Shown piece by piece: positions 1 to 7,484 of a stretch of 45,241 nt of DNA. Origin of the DNA: Chitinophagaceae bacterium (GTDB lineage Bacteria > Bacteroidota > Bacteroidia > Chitinophagales > Chitinophagaceae); NCBI GenBank assembly GCA_020437365.1, contig JAGQWM010000017.1:1-45241 (forward strand), written 5' to 3'. How positions within the stretch are numbered: the first letter of the stretch is position 1; each line of letters starts with the position of its first letter. The position numbers and the translations under genes were made by a program. The notes beneath the pieces are model-generated. The model ran no database searches. It saw only the letters and a list, made by a program, of their open reading frames with translations, and was not told the origin of the DNA.

Positions 1-1070
1 ACCAATATAATGTATAGGTTGCGAATCATCCTTAAAGATAAAATTTTGAAAGCTATTCACAACTAGATATTGGTTTATTCGGCACGGTCTTTAGTTGCGA
101 ATCATCCTTAAAGATAAAATTTTGAAAGCTATTCACAACTAGCTTGTCTTGTGATTTCATTTAGCTTGTCGTTGCGAATCATCCTTAAAGATAAAATTTT
201 GAAAGCTATTCACAACACTTAGAAACATATTTTGATAGGTAACTTCGTTGCGAATCATCCTTAAAGATAAAATTTTGAAAGCTATTCACAACACATGGCA
301 CCACCAATAGACGGTTCTGTGAGTTGCGAATCATCCTTAAAGATAAAATTTTGAAAGCTATTCACAACTACGCCGGCTACATTGGCGAGCAATGTTGGGT
401 TGCGAATCATCCTTAAAGATAAAATTTTGAAAGCTATTCACAACTAATCTTACAACTTGTTCTCTTGTACTATTGTTGCGAATCATCCTTAAAGATAAAA
501 TTTTGAAAGCTATTCACAACAAACGAAATGTGAAGATTGCAGAAATTTAGTTGCGAATCATCCTTAAAGATAAAATTTTGAAAGCTATTCACAACAATGA
601 GGTAGGTACTCTAAATCTTTTAACGGTTGCGAATCATCCTTAAAGATAAAATTTTGAAAGCTATTCACAACTCTAACCTATCCATATTATCGCACACCTC
701 CGTTGCGAATCATCCTTAAAGATAAAATTTTGAAAGCTATTCACAACTGGCAAGGGTGGCGATGTTTTTTCATTTAGTTGCGAATCATCCTTAAAGATAA
801 AATTTTGAAAGCTATTCACAACAGTCTATTGAAAAACAAAGTTGAAGACATAGTTGCGAATCATCCTTAAAGATAAAATTTTGAAAGCTATTCACAACGA
901 CCGCCAAGCCTCCGACGTTATGCGCCATGTTGCGAATCATCCTTAAAGATAAAATTTTGAAAGCTATTCACAACCCGTAACTATTCAAAGAAATGATGCA
1001 GCACGTTGCGAATCATCCTTAAAGATAAAATTTTGAAAGCCTGTCTGCCGAAGGCAGGCTATTCACAAAC
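1..1070 (-). CRISPR. CRISPR array, 46-nt repeats, probable type II-C (right-hand part)
   Basis: Fourteen repeats start at 18, 94, 171, 247, 323, 399, 475, 550, 626, 702, 777, 853, 929 and 1005. The first 13 are identical 46-mers (plus strand begins GTTGCGAATC and ends CTATTCACAAC); the 14th is interrupted. There are 13 full spacers of 29-31 nt, all different, and a 17-nt partial spacer at the left edge, so the array continues outside. Repeats of 46-47 nt with 30-nt spacers are known from Bacteroidota type II-C (Cas9) loci. Minus-strand transcription is inferred: in that RNA the repeat ends GUUGUGAAU and AUUCGCAAC form a 9-bp stem with one G-U pair, whereas the plus-strand RNA has a C-A mismatch; the minus strand also begins GTTGTG, as repeats of this group do. 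No cas gene or tracrRNA was seen in the window. Confidence 0.97.
1005..1070 (-). repeat. Terminal CRISPR repeat interrupted by a 19-nt hairpin element
   Basis: Positions 1005-1040 match the first 36 nt of the repeat. Then 1041-1059 (CTGTCTGCCGAAGGCAGGC) is extra, and the repeat resumes at 1060 with one additional A in its last bases (1060-1070). The insert contains the hairpin CTGCC-GAA-GGCAG and shares the 13-mer CCGAAGGCAGGCT with the element near 2000-2012, so it looks like the same family of small palindromic repeats. On the minus strand it separates the repeat's GTTG box from its TATCTTTA box. Confidence 0.85.
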
Positions 1071-1155
1071 AATTTTTATAGGCAGTTTTTTTATGAGTAG
1101 TTTCTAATCTTTATTAATAGTAAAATTTATAAACAAATAAAATCTAAAAGTATTT
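1071..1155 (-). promoter_or_regulatory. AT-rich spacer between array and Pr6Pr gene, possible CRISPR leader
   Basis: These 85 nt are about 14% G+C by hand count and lie between the last repeat and the stop codon of the flanking gene. AT-rich sequence next to the end from which the array is predicted to be transcribed is what a leader looks like. The position next to a damaged repeat would also fit a trailer end, so the call is tentative. Confidence 0.35.
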
Positions 1156-1785
1156 TTAACCGTTCTTATACAAATCATCTTCTTGTTTTCTCTTCACTTG
1201 TTTTCCTGCTATCGAGAGTAGCAACATCAATACAATGGCAACAGCCAGAATCAGGAGCATGTTTATAATTGCGTTTGCCCAACCTATTTTTTCAACATTT
1301 AAAAAAGGGTAGGGATAAAAACCGGAGATGCTGCCCCGCAACATAATAAATAATGCATAGAACAAAGGGTAAGCTAACCAGTAGCATAATGAACGAAACG
1401 AAATTTTTATTTTGGGTTTATAAATCAACCAATAGATAAATACAAACAATGGATTAACGGAATGTAATAATTCATCTACGAGGCGTTGTAACCCAGTTGG
1501 CTGCCAGGCAGAACGCAATACAAACTGGTAAACAAGTCCTACAATTAAAATAAAACTGGTAATGGCAGTTAGTGAGCTTGTATGGTTCAGTACCTTAGCA
1601 AATGGCCGGATGCGATTGGTAAAATACAATGCAACCAGCAGGTTTGTGAGTATAGTGAAATAACTAAAAAAACGAATGAGGGTTTCCGCTACATCGGTTT
1701 GCCGGTTTTGCATCATTAAAATAAATTGAGTAATGACTGCAAACCAAGCTAAGAAACATCCTGTATAGTCTAATTTTTTTTGCAA
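1156..1785 (-). CDS. Pr6Pr-family integral membrane protein
   Basis: A 209-residue protein with about six hydrophobic segments and little else. It resembles the bacterial Pr6Pr / FAR-17a-AIG1-like membrane family: the first helices are followed by a conserved FFSYFTILTN stretch (about residues 39-48), then HSVNPLFVF in mid-protein (about 108-116) and a GFYPYPFL segment before the last helix. The biochemical role of the bacterial members is not established; related eukaryotic proteins have been linked to fatty-acid ester hydrolysis, which should not be transferred here. The gene runs toward the CRISPR array on the same strand as the predicted crRNA. It ends in a charged, Lys-rich cytoplasmic-looking tail. 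The start at 1785 is the only reasonable Met. Confidence 0.75.
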   Translation of the reverse strand: MQKKLDYTGCFLAWFAVITQFILMMQNRQTDVAETLIRFFSYFTILTNLLVALYFTNRIRPFAKVLNHTSSLTAITSFILIVGLVYQFVLRSAWQPTGLQRLVDELLHSVNPLFVFIYWLIYKPKIKISFRSLCYWLAYPLFYALFIMLRGSISGFYPYPFLNVEKIGWANAIINMLLILAVAIVLMLLLSIAGKQVKRKQEDDLYKNG

Positions 1786-1828
1786 CTTATAGTATTTTAT
1801 ACTGAATGGTGAATAACTTTAAAAAGAA

Positions 1829-2175
1829 CGTCACACCGGACTTGCCTACCGCAGGCAGGTTTGTTTTGCTGTTTTTTTCAAACACTTCATTACAATATAT
1901 AGATTCCGGCGCAAGGCCGGAATGACGGTGATGAGAGAATTTATAGCTTTAAGTTACAAACTTTTAGTCAATCAATTGCACGTCACACCGGACTTGCCAA
2001 CCGAAGGCAGGCTTGCTTTGGTGTCTTTTTCAAACATTTCATTACAATATATAGATTCCGGCACAAGGCCGGAATGACGGTGATGAGAGAATTTATAGCT
2101 TTAAGTTACAAACTTTTAGTCAATCAATTGCACGTCACACTGGACTTGCCTACAGGCTTGTTCTGTTGTCTTTTA
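1829..2175. repeat. 152-bp tandem duplication (two units plus a partial third) with palindromes
   Basis: Unit 1 is 1829-1980, unit 2 is 1981-2132, and a diverged partial third copy starts at 2133. Each begins CGTCACACCGGACTTGCC (C to T in the third). Each full unit has a hairpin-like GCCTACCGCAGGCAGG or GCCAACCGAAGGCAGGC element, and a perfect 8-bp inverted repeat ATTCCGGC/GCCGGAAT around 1913-1922 and 2064-2073. It fills most of the 423-bp gene-free stretch 1786-2208. No ORF is supported here. Confidence 0.9.
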
Positions 2176-2208
2176 GTGAATATTTTCGAAAAATAAATAA
2201 TTATAAAA

Positions 2209-2646
2209 CTAATTCCTTTCTTCAAACGGAATAATAATTCCTTTTTCTACATAATCTTTTAATCCTTTCAATAAAATAGCCCAACAGTAAGAGGCAATTT
2301 TAAAATGTTGGTTACAAGCCGGCCAACCGGTATGCGAAAAATGAACAATCGTTTTATGATTGTCTTCTTCCAAATCAAAACCAAAACTTGTAGAATCCCA
2401 ATCGGGATCAGACTTTGTCATTTTAATATGAAAACTTTTTCCCGGAATAGATTCTATGATTTTACCATACCAATTATACTCATCCGTAAAATAAAAATTA
2501 TAAATTTCATCTTCAACAGTACATTTTTGTGGCCACCAATGAATCAATTCCTGCGGTTCACTTATGGCATTGAAAACATTTTCGGCAGGCGATTCTATGA
2601 CCAGGTCGTGATAAATATTGTATGATGATGATTTAGAAGCTGTCAT
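2209..2646 (-). CDS. SRPBCC (AHSA1/START-like) domain protein
   Basis: This 145-residue protein has the usual shape of small bacterial AHSA1-type SRPBCC proteins: an N-terminal strand with VIESPAENVFNAISEP, a WW dipeptide around residue 38 (the I/L-x-x-W-W position of the family), central beta strands, and a C-terminal helix with W-x-x-x-L-K-G-L-K-D-Y. The fold forms a hydrophobic cavity for ligands; no specific ligand can be named from sequence. It lies 8 bp downstream of a second SRPBCC gene, and the pair follows a PhnB-like gene, so the three are probably co-transcribed. Confidence 0.8.
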   Translation of the reverse strand: MTASKSSSYNIYHDLVIESPAENVFNAISEPQELIHWWPQKCTVEDEIYNFYFTDEYNWYGKIIESIPGKSFHIKMTKSDPDWDSTSFGFDLEEDNHKTIVHFSHTGWPACNQHFKIASYCWAILLKGLKDYVEKGIIIPFEERN

Positions 2647-2654
2647 ATTTTAAT

Positions 2655-3101
2655 TTATGCATCGGGAATATCCGGTTCTACAAGGTTGGCCAGTTTCTGC
2701 AATGATTCCTGCCAGCCGAGGGTACACATTTCCGCAGGTATAGCATCAGGAATGCCATCTTGCTGAATGGAAAGTTCTGTGCCGCACATTACTTTTTTGA
2801 ACTGAACAGTTGTAATCATTTCTCCGGGCATATTGGGATCATCGAATTGGTCGGTGTATTTTAAAAATTCATTGGGCTTGAACGATAGATAGGTGCCGCC
2901 AAAAGAATGTCCGTTGCCGGTGGTGAAATTGGTAAAACTCATTTTAAAACGTCCGCCTTCTTTGGCTTCCATTGTATGTACTTCGCAAGTAAAACCAAAT
3001 GGCGGCAGCCAGGCTTCCATTGCATTGGCCGTAGTAAATGCTCGGAATAGTTTTTCCGGCGATGCTTTTATTACTCTGTGAAGTGATACACTGTTGGGCA
3101 T
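2655..3101 (-). CDS. SRPBCC (AHSA1-like) domain protein
   Basis: A 148-residue AHSA1-type protein: HRVIKASPEKLFRAFTTA at the N-terminus (first strand and helix), AWLPPFGF in place of the WW motif (about residues 29-36), a GG-R-F-x-M-S-F strand and a C-terminal GWQESLQKLANLVE helix. It is clearly a paralogue in fold of the gene directly downstream, but the two are divergent and not a recent duplication. Function is unknown; related proteins are often found beside VOC/PhnB-like and ArsR genes in Bacteroidota. The gene sits 16 bp after the stop of the upstream PhnB-like gene. Confidence 0.8.
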   Translation of the reverse strand: MPNSVSLHRVIKASPEKLFRAFTTANAMEAWLPPFGFTCEVHTMEAKEGGRFKMSFTNFTTGNGHSFGGTYLSFKPNEFLKYTDQFDDPNMPGEMITTVQFKKVMCGTELSIQQDGIPDAIPAEMCTLGWQESLQKLANLVEPDIPDA

Positions 3102-3117
3102 AAGAAATATTTAAAAG

Positions 3118-3555
3118 TTAACTATTTTGATTCATGACATTAAACATCCAACGGATGCCGAATTTGTCTTTGCAAGTGCCCCAATAACCCCAGAATTCAT
3201 CATGCGGCGCAACGGCATTTTTATCACCTTCTGCTAATGCATTGAATAAGCGGTCGGCTTCTGCTTTGGTATCGGGATTTAAACTAATGGTAACATTATT
3301 TCCTTCAATGAGTTTATGGCCCATACTTTCCAACATATCAGTTGCCATAATTTCGGTGCCACCCAAAATGGGCAACGCCACATGCATTACTTTGTTTTGA
3401 TCTTCTTCGGCAATGGCCGGTGCGCCTTCCTGCGCAGGCAAATCTTTCATCCGCATAATCGGTGCAGAAAATTCTGTTTGAAAAACTTTTTTATAATGGG
3501 TAAATGCTTCTTCCGCATTGCCCATAAAATTTAAATAAATAGATACGTGTGCCAT
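3118..3555 (-). CDS. PhnB-like VOC family protein
   Basis: The chosen Met at 3555 gives 145 residues starting MAHVSIYLNF; an earlier in-frame Met at 3615 adds 20 residues unlike the family and is rejected. PhnB-like proteins have the vicinal-oxygen-chelate (glyoxalase) fold and open with a Y-L-x-F-x-G-N-A-E-E-A-x-x-x-Y segment, seen here at residues 7-21. The C-terminus has FWGYWG followed by C-x-D-K-F-G-I-R-W, typical of this group. Members are commonly misnamed 3-demethylubiquinone methyltransferases; no methyltransferase motif is present and the substrate is unknown. It is first in an apparent three-gene set with two SRPBCC genes. Confidence 0.85.
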   Translation of the reverse strand: MAHVSIYLNFMGNAEEAFTHYKKVFQTEFSAPIMRMKDLPAQEGAPAIAEEDQNKVMHVALPILGGTEIMATDMLESMGHKLIEGNNVTISLNPDTKAEADRLFNALAEGDKNAVAPHDEFWGYWGTCKDKFGIRWMFNVMNQNS

Positions 3556-3642
3556 ATTTGTTGATTTTAGAAAGCTAAAATAGTTTTTTATGCCGATAAA
3601 AAAATCAACCAACAAAAAATATTGATTACAACGTTGCTATTT

Positions 3643-6111
3643 TCAGGTTGTTATTATTTTCGTTCTTCGATCCAGGTATTTATAAGTGATTTGTTTGATA
3701 ATATCTGAAATGAAAAACCAGAGCAGAGCATAGGCCCAAACATAACCTGCCATTTTCCAACCGATAGGTGCCATCATTACGCCATATACAGCTACGAGTG
3801 TAGCAATGATTTGCGCAGCTATAACGGCAATGACTAAAATTTTTGATGGTTTGATTGACCAAAAAGATTTTTCAGTGCGGGTCACAAAAATAGTTAATTG
3901 CCCGGCTACAGAAAGTTTTAAATAAATCAGGCTTTGGATAGTTTCTCGGTCAATATGATATACTTTTTCCGCCAGGAAAAATAATCCGAAAGAAGCAATG
4001 ACACCAGCAATACCTAAAACGGTGGAGAGTGTCAATATCCTTTTCATTTTCCATTTTTCAGGTGTGTTATCATATTTTACATTATCATACGCAATGGAAA
4101 TAACAGCACCGTCATTTAATATAGCCAGGAGGACAATCATAATAGCCGTTACAGGATAAAAATTAAATACCAGGATTGATAAAGTCATAAAAAACAAAAT
4201 CCTAATCGTTTCGGAAATGCGATAAATGGTATAACTTTTCATTCGCTGAAAAATCCTGCGGCTTTCTTTGATGGCATCAATGATGACTGATAAACCGGGC
4301 GTCATCAAAACTATGGAAGCGGCTGCACGGGCAGCATCAGTGGCACCGGAAACGGCAATACCACAATCGGCTTTTTTCAAAGCAGGTGCATCATTTACGC
4401 CATCGCCGGTCATACCCACATTATGTCCGTTATTTTGTAAGACACTGATAATTTCAAATTTATGTTCCGGAAAAACCTGTGCAAAACCGTCTGCTTTTTC
4501 TATGGCTTCAATAGTTGCTGGCGAAATGTTTTTACCATCGCTTCCCAGTGTTGAAGTGTCGAGAATATTTTCCCGCATACCCAGTTCTTTGGCTGTTTCC
4601 CTGGCAATGGCTTGGGCATCGCCGGTAATCATTTTTACATTCACACCCATTTCGAAGGCAGTGGCAATAGTCGTTTTGGCATCGGCCCTGGGCGGGTCAA
4701 ACATGGGCAATATGCCTACAAATTTCCATTGGTCTTTTTCTGCTGCCCGGGCAACCCCTAACGAACGGTAACCCTTAGCCGCAAATTCATTAATAGTTTT
4801 ATCAACCGCTTCTTTTTCTGTTGCGGTAAGATTTGTCATGGCAATGATGACTTGCGAAGCACCTTTACAAACCCGGAAAACCTGTCCTGCTTTATTGGTT
4901 ACGGTAGCAGATGTTCTTTTATGCACCGGATCGAAAGGCGTGAAATCTTTGATGGTATAATCCTGCAAAGCGGCTTTATCTTTTACTGCAGCTATGACGG
5001 CATTATCAATAGTGTCATTACTTTCCTGCCGGGAAGCCAATGCTGCTAACAAAATGGTTTCATCGGGATTGTTGTTGAGTGTAAATGGTGTACCAATCGT
5101 TAAATTATTTTGCGTTAGCGTTCCGGTTTTATCGGTACATAAAATATCCATACCGGCCAGTTCTTCTATCGACACTAATTTGCTGACAATCGCTTTCATT
5201 TTGGCTAATAACTTTGCACCTACTGCCATTGTAACGGATAAGACCGTTGGCATGGCTACCGGAATGGCAGCGACTGTTAAGACCAACGCAAATTGTAATG
5301 TAGTCAATAATTTATCGCCGCGAAGAAGGGCAATCCCAACTATAAAGGCGACTAAAATCAAAGCCAGTACGATTAAATAATTTCCGATTTTAAGCACTGC
5401 TTTTTGAAAATGACTAACCGTATGTGCTTCCTCTACCAGCTTGGCGGTTTTACCAAAATAAGTCAGGCTACCCGTGGCCGTTACCAATGCATCCGTTTCG
5501 CCCTGCCGGATGATAGAACCGGAATACACAGCTTCTCCTTTTGCATGTGTGACCGGTAATGATTCGCCTGTTAATGCTGATTGGTCAACTTCGATTGCTG
5601 TGTCATTCAATATAGTAACATCGGCCGGAACAATATCGCCCAACCTGATATGGATAACATCGCCGGTTACTAAAGCCGCCGCATCAAGGGTTGTCCATTT
5701 CCCATCTCTGCGTACTTTGGCCTGCTTGGCCAATTTGGCTTTCAATGCCTGGATGGCATTATTGGCTTGTCGTTCTTCCAAAAAACCGATTAATACGTTG
5801 GCGATAAGTAATGTGAGGATGATAAAAAAATCGGGCCAGTGTCGGGCCAATGCGGAGAGGATAACGGCAATTTCTATCATCCACGGAATGGGACCCCAGA
5901 GGTAAGATAAAAATTTTAATACGGGATTTACTTTTTTTTCCCGCAAAGCATTTGGGCCGTTTTGTTGTAATCTTTTTTTGGCTTCAGATGAAGTGAGACC
6001 GTTCGAAGTTGTTTGTAGTGCTTCCAATTGCTTTTCTATCGAATCAGCAGGAGGTGTTTTTTTTTCGGGCTGCGAAGTGCCGGCAGCCTGCTTTTGTTCT
6101 TGTTGTCCCAT
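3643..6111 (-). CDS. P-type plasma-membrane H+-ATPase (P3A type)
   Basis: An 822-residue P-type ATPase. Visible motifs: TGES (181-184, actuator domain), the phosphorylated Asp in DKTGTLT (Asp327), KGAS (417-420, nucleotide domain), MITGD (494-498) and GDGVNDAP (569-576). The segment after helix M5, ILND at 664-667 followed by G-A-V-I-S-I, matches the proton-pump helix M6, where the Asp (684 in plant AHA2) is the proton carrier; Asp667 is its equivalent. There are no heavy-metal CxxC domains and the N-terminal cytoplasmic tail is short. It should pump protons out of the cytoplasm at the cost of ATP. The gene seems to be monocistronic. A K+/Mg2+ type is less likely given the ILND motif and size. 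Confidence 0.92.
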   Translation of the reverse strand: MGQQEQKQAAGTSQPEKKTPPADSIEKQLEALQTTSNGLTSSEAKKRLQQNGPNALREKKVNPVLKFLSYLWGPIPWMIEIAVILSALARHWPDFFIILTLLIANVLIGFLEERQANNAIQALKAKLAKQAKVRRDGKWTTLDAAALVTGDVIHIRLGDIVPADVTILNDTAIEVDQSALTGESLPVTHAKGEAVYSGSIIRQGETDALVTATGSLTYFGKTAKLVEEAHTVSHFQKAVLKIGNYLIVLALILVAFIVGIALLRGDKLLTTLQFALVLTVAAIPVAMPTVLSVTMAVGAKLLAKMKAIVSKLVSIEELAGMDILCTDKTGTLTQNNLTIGTPFTLNNNPDETILLAALASRQESNDTIDNAVIAAVKDKAALQDYTIKDFTPFDPVHKRTSATVTNKAGQVFRVCKGASQVIIAMTNLTATEKEAVDKTINEFAAKGYRSLGVARAAEKDQWKFVGILPMFDPPRADAKTTIATAFEMGVNVKMITGDAQAIARETAKELGMRENILDTSTLGSDGKNISPATIEAIEKADGFAQVFPEHKFEIISVLQNNGHNVGMTGDGVNDAPALKKADCGIAVSGATDAARAAASIVLMTPGLSVIIDAIKESRRIFQRMKSYTIYRISETIRILFFMTLSILVFNFYPVTAIMIVLLAILNDGAVISIAYDNVKYDNTPEKWKMKRILTLSTVLGIAGVIASFGLFFLAEKVYHIDRETIQSLIYLKLSVAGQLTIFVTRTEKSFWSIKPSKILVIAVIAAQIIATLVAVYGVMMAPIGWKMAGYVWAYALLWFFISDIIKQITYKYLDRRTKIITT

Positions 6112-6244
6112 AATTTAGAAAAGAGCTTTTTTTCGTTTGTGTAATTGAAAAATTTCGGGTAGAAAAAATCAATATTCAAACTTCAGTTCTCTATGATAAA
6201 ATTACAGGATAATTTTTTTAAAGGAAAATGGAAAAATATAAAAT

Positions 6245-6535
6245 TTATTTAAACCATTTTTTTGCATTTTTATTTCGGTGAGGGCAGCCCGGCCAGCAGC
6301 AAGGCCTTCTTTTTCCATCGAGTAAATCGGCGCATAACCGTTCAATATGTTCTTTGCGGGTTTCGGGTTTTTTGACAATGGTTGTCCAGCAAATCCATTC
6401 ATTGCGGGCCAACGGTGTCAATCCATTCCATTTGTCAAGGATTGTTTTTTTTGACAACAATGCTTTTTTCATATCATCGGGAACGGTGTGTACTACACCT
6501 TCTGCAATTTCCGGATTCCTGGATTTCACTGCCAT
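6245..6535 (-). CDS. YdeI/OmpD-associated family protein
   Basis: A 96-residue protein matching the short version of the YdeI/OmpD-associated family: PDDMKKAL near the N-terminus (residues 19-26), W-x-x-L-T-P-L-A-R-N-E-W-I-C-W (about 36-50), K-K-P-E-T-R-x-x-H-I-E-R, and RRPCCWPGCPHR near the C-terminus. This last Cys-rich tail is characteristic. The family is linked by name to bacteriocin resistance and outer-membrane proteins in enterobacteria, but the molecular activity is not known. An overlapping ORF ending at 6202 is in another frame and is a shadow. Confidence 0.8.
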   Translation of the reverse strand: MAVKSRNPEIAEGVVHTVPDDMKKALLSKKTILDKWNGLTPLARNEWICWTTIVKKPETRKEHIERLCADLLDGKRRPCCWPGCPHRNKNAKKWFK

Positions 6536-6606
6536 TTTTATTCCTATTAAAAGATTTTTTTAAACTTATAGACGGTAAAGTTAAAAAAAATAATATTGAT
6601 TCGGGG

Positions 6607-7344
6607 TTATTTAAAAATGGTTTTCAGCTTTAATATTATTTTAGAAAACAAATGATGTTTTCTTAATTCAGGTTCCCGGTAATCTGCAATTGTTTTCTTA
6701 CCTTTTTGCAACGTATAAGGTGCTTCTTTCGGAATTGTTTTTTCAATGACAACCATACAATCATAGAAATGGATACTTTGTATTGTTTTTGTATAATCAT
6801 CTACTTTTATTTTTTTCGGTGCCGGAATATGCCAGGCGTGGAGTTTATCAATTAAGTTTTTACTAAATTCAATAAAGCTGTTTTTCTTTTTATAGCCGCC
6901 GTGGTATTCGTATAAATAGGAAGTCAATGTGTCTTCGCAAATATAAATACCGTCATTTTTTACCTGCGGAAATAATTTTTCAAATGAAATAATTTGCTGT
7001 TGCATTGTATGCCCGCCATCGTCGAGAATAATATCGAAAGGCGGACATTGATCAATGACCGTTTGCAGAAATGTCGGGTCGCTTTGCGAACCGATGAAAA
7101 TAGTTACATTCTCCGATTCTAATTTTTTACATTCCGGGTTTACATCAATGGCGTATAAGCGAAGCCCATCGCCAAAATATTTTTTCCATAATGCCAAAGA
7201 ACCACCATGTGAAATGCCGATTTCTAACATGGTAATTTCCCGGTTTCTGTATTTTGAAAAATACCGCTCATAGATTTCAAAATAATGATTCCATTTATGT
7301 ACCAATGCACCATCATGTGCCTGAAAAATTTCTCTTAAATTCAT
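6607..7344 (-). CDS. Class I SAM-dependent methyltransferase, macrocin-O-methyltransferase-like
   Basis: A 245-residue protein with a Rossmann-type methyltransferase core: motif I EIGISHGGS at 41-49, acidic end of strand 2 at AID (Asp67), then LDDGGH at 107-112 and ICEDT at 135-139. The D-D-G-G-H followed by an acidic EDT resembles the TylF/MycE macrocin O-methyltransferase and CmcI group, where acidic residues bind a divalent metal. Sugar or natural-product hydroxyl methylation is possible; the acceptor cannot be predicted. The C-terminal tail (about 225-245) is Lys-rich. It stands alone between a YdeI-like gene and a hydrolase, with no glycosyltransferase nearby. Confidence 0.75.
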   Translation of the reverse strand: MNLREIFQAHDGALVHKWNHYFEIYERYFSKYRNREITMLEIGISHGGSLALWKKYFGDGLRLYAIDVNPECKKLESENVTIFIGSQSDPTFLQTVIDQCPPFDIILDDGGHTMQQQIISFEKLFPQVKNDGIYICEDTLTSYLYEYHGGYKKKNSFIEFSKNLIDKLHAWHIPAPKKIKVDDYTKTIQSIHFYDCMVVIEKTIPKEAPYTLQKGKKTIADYREPELRKHHLFSKIILKLKTIFK

Positions 7345-7484
7345 GTTCGTTGTTACACCTTGAAAGATTTATAAATATTTTTTTGGATGGTTGTTAAGGG
7401 TTTTGTGAATGATTTTGGTGTGGAATTGTCCTTTGGTTTTTGCACTGTCTCCACGCTGAATTGCAGATAGTGTTGGCATTAGTT

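Noticed and set aside
1..1070. Type VI-B or other CRISPR type
   Set aside because: Type VI-B repeats are 36 nt; here the unit is 46 nt. No cas gene is in the window, so type II-C rests on repeat length and sequence style.
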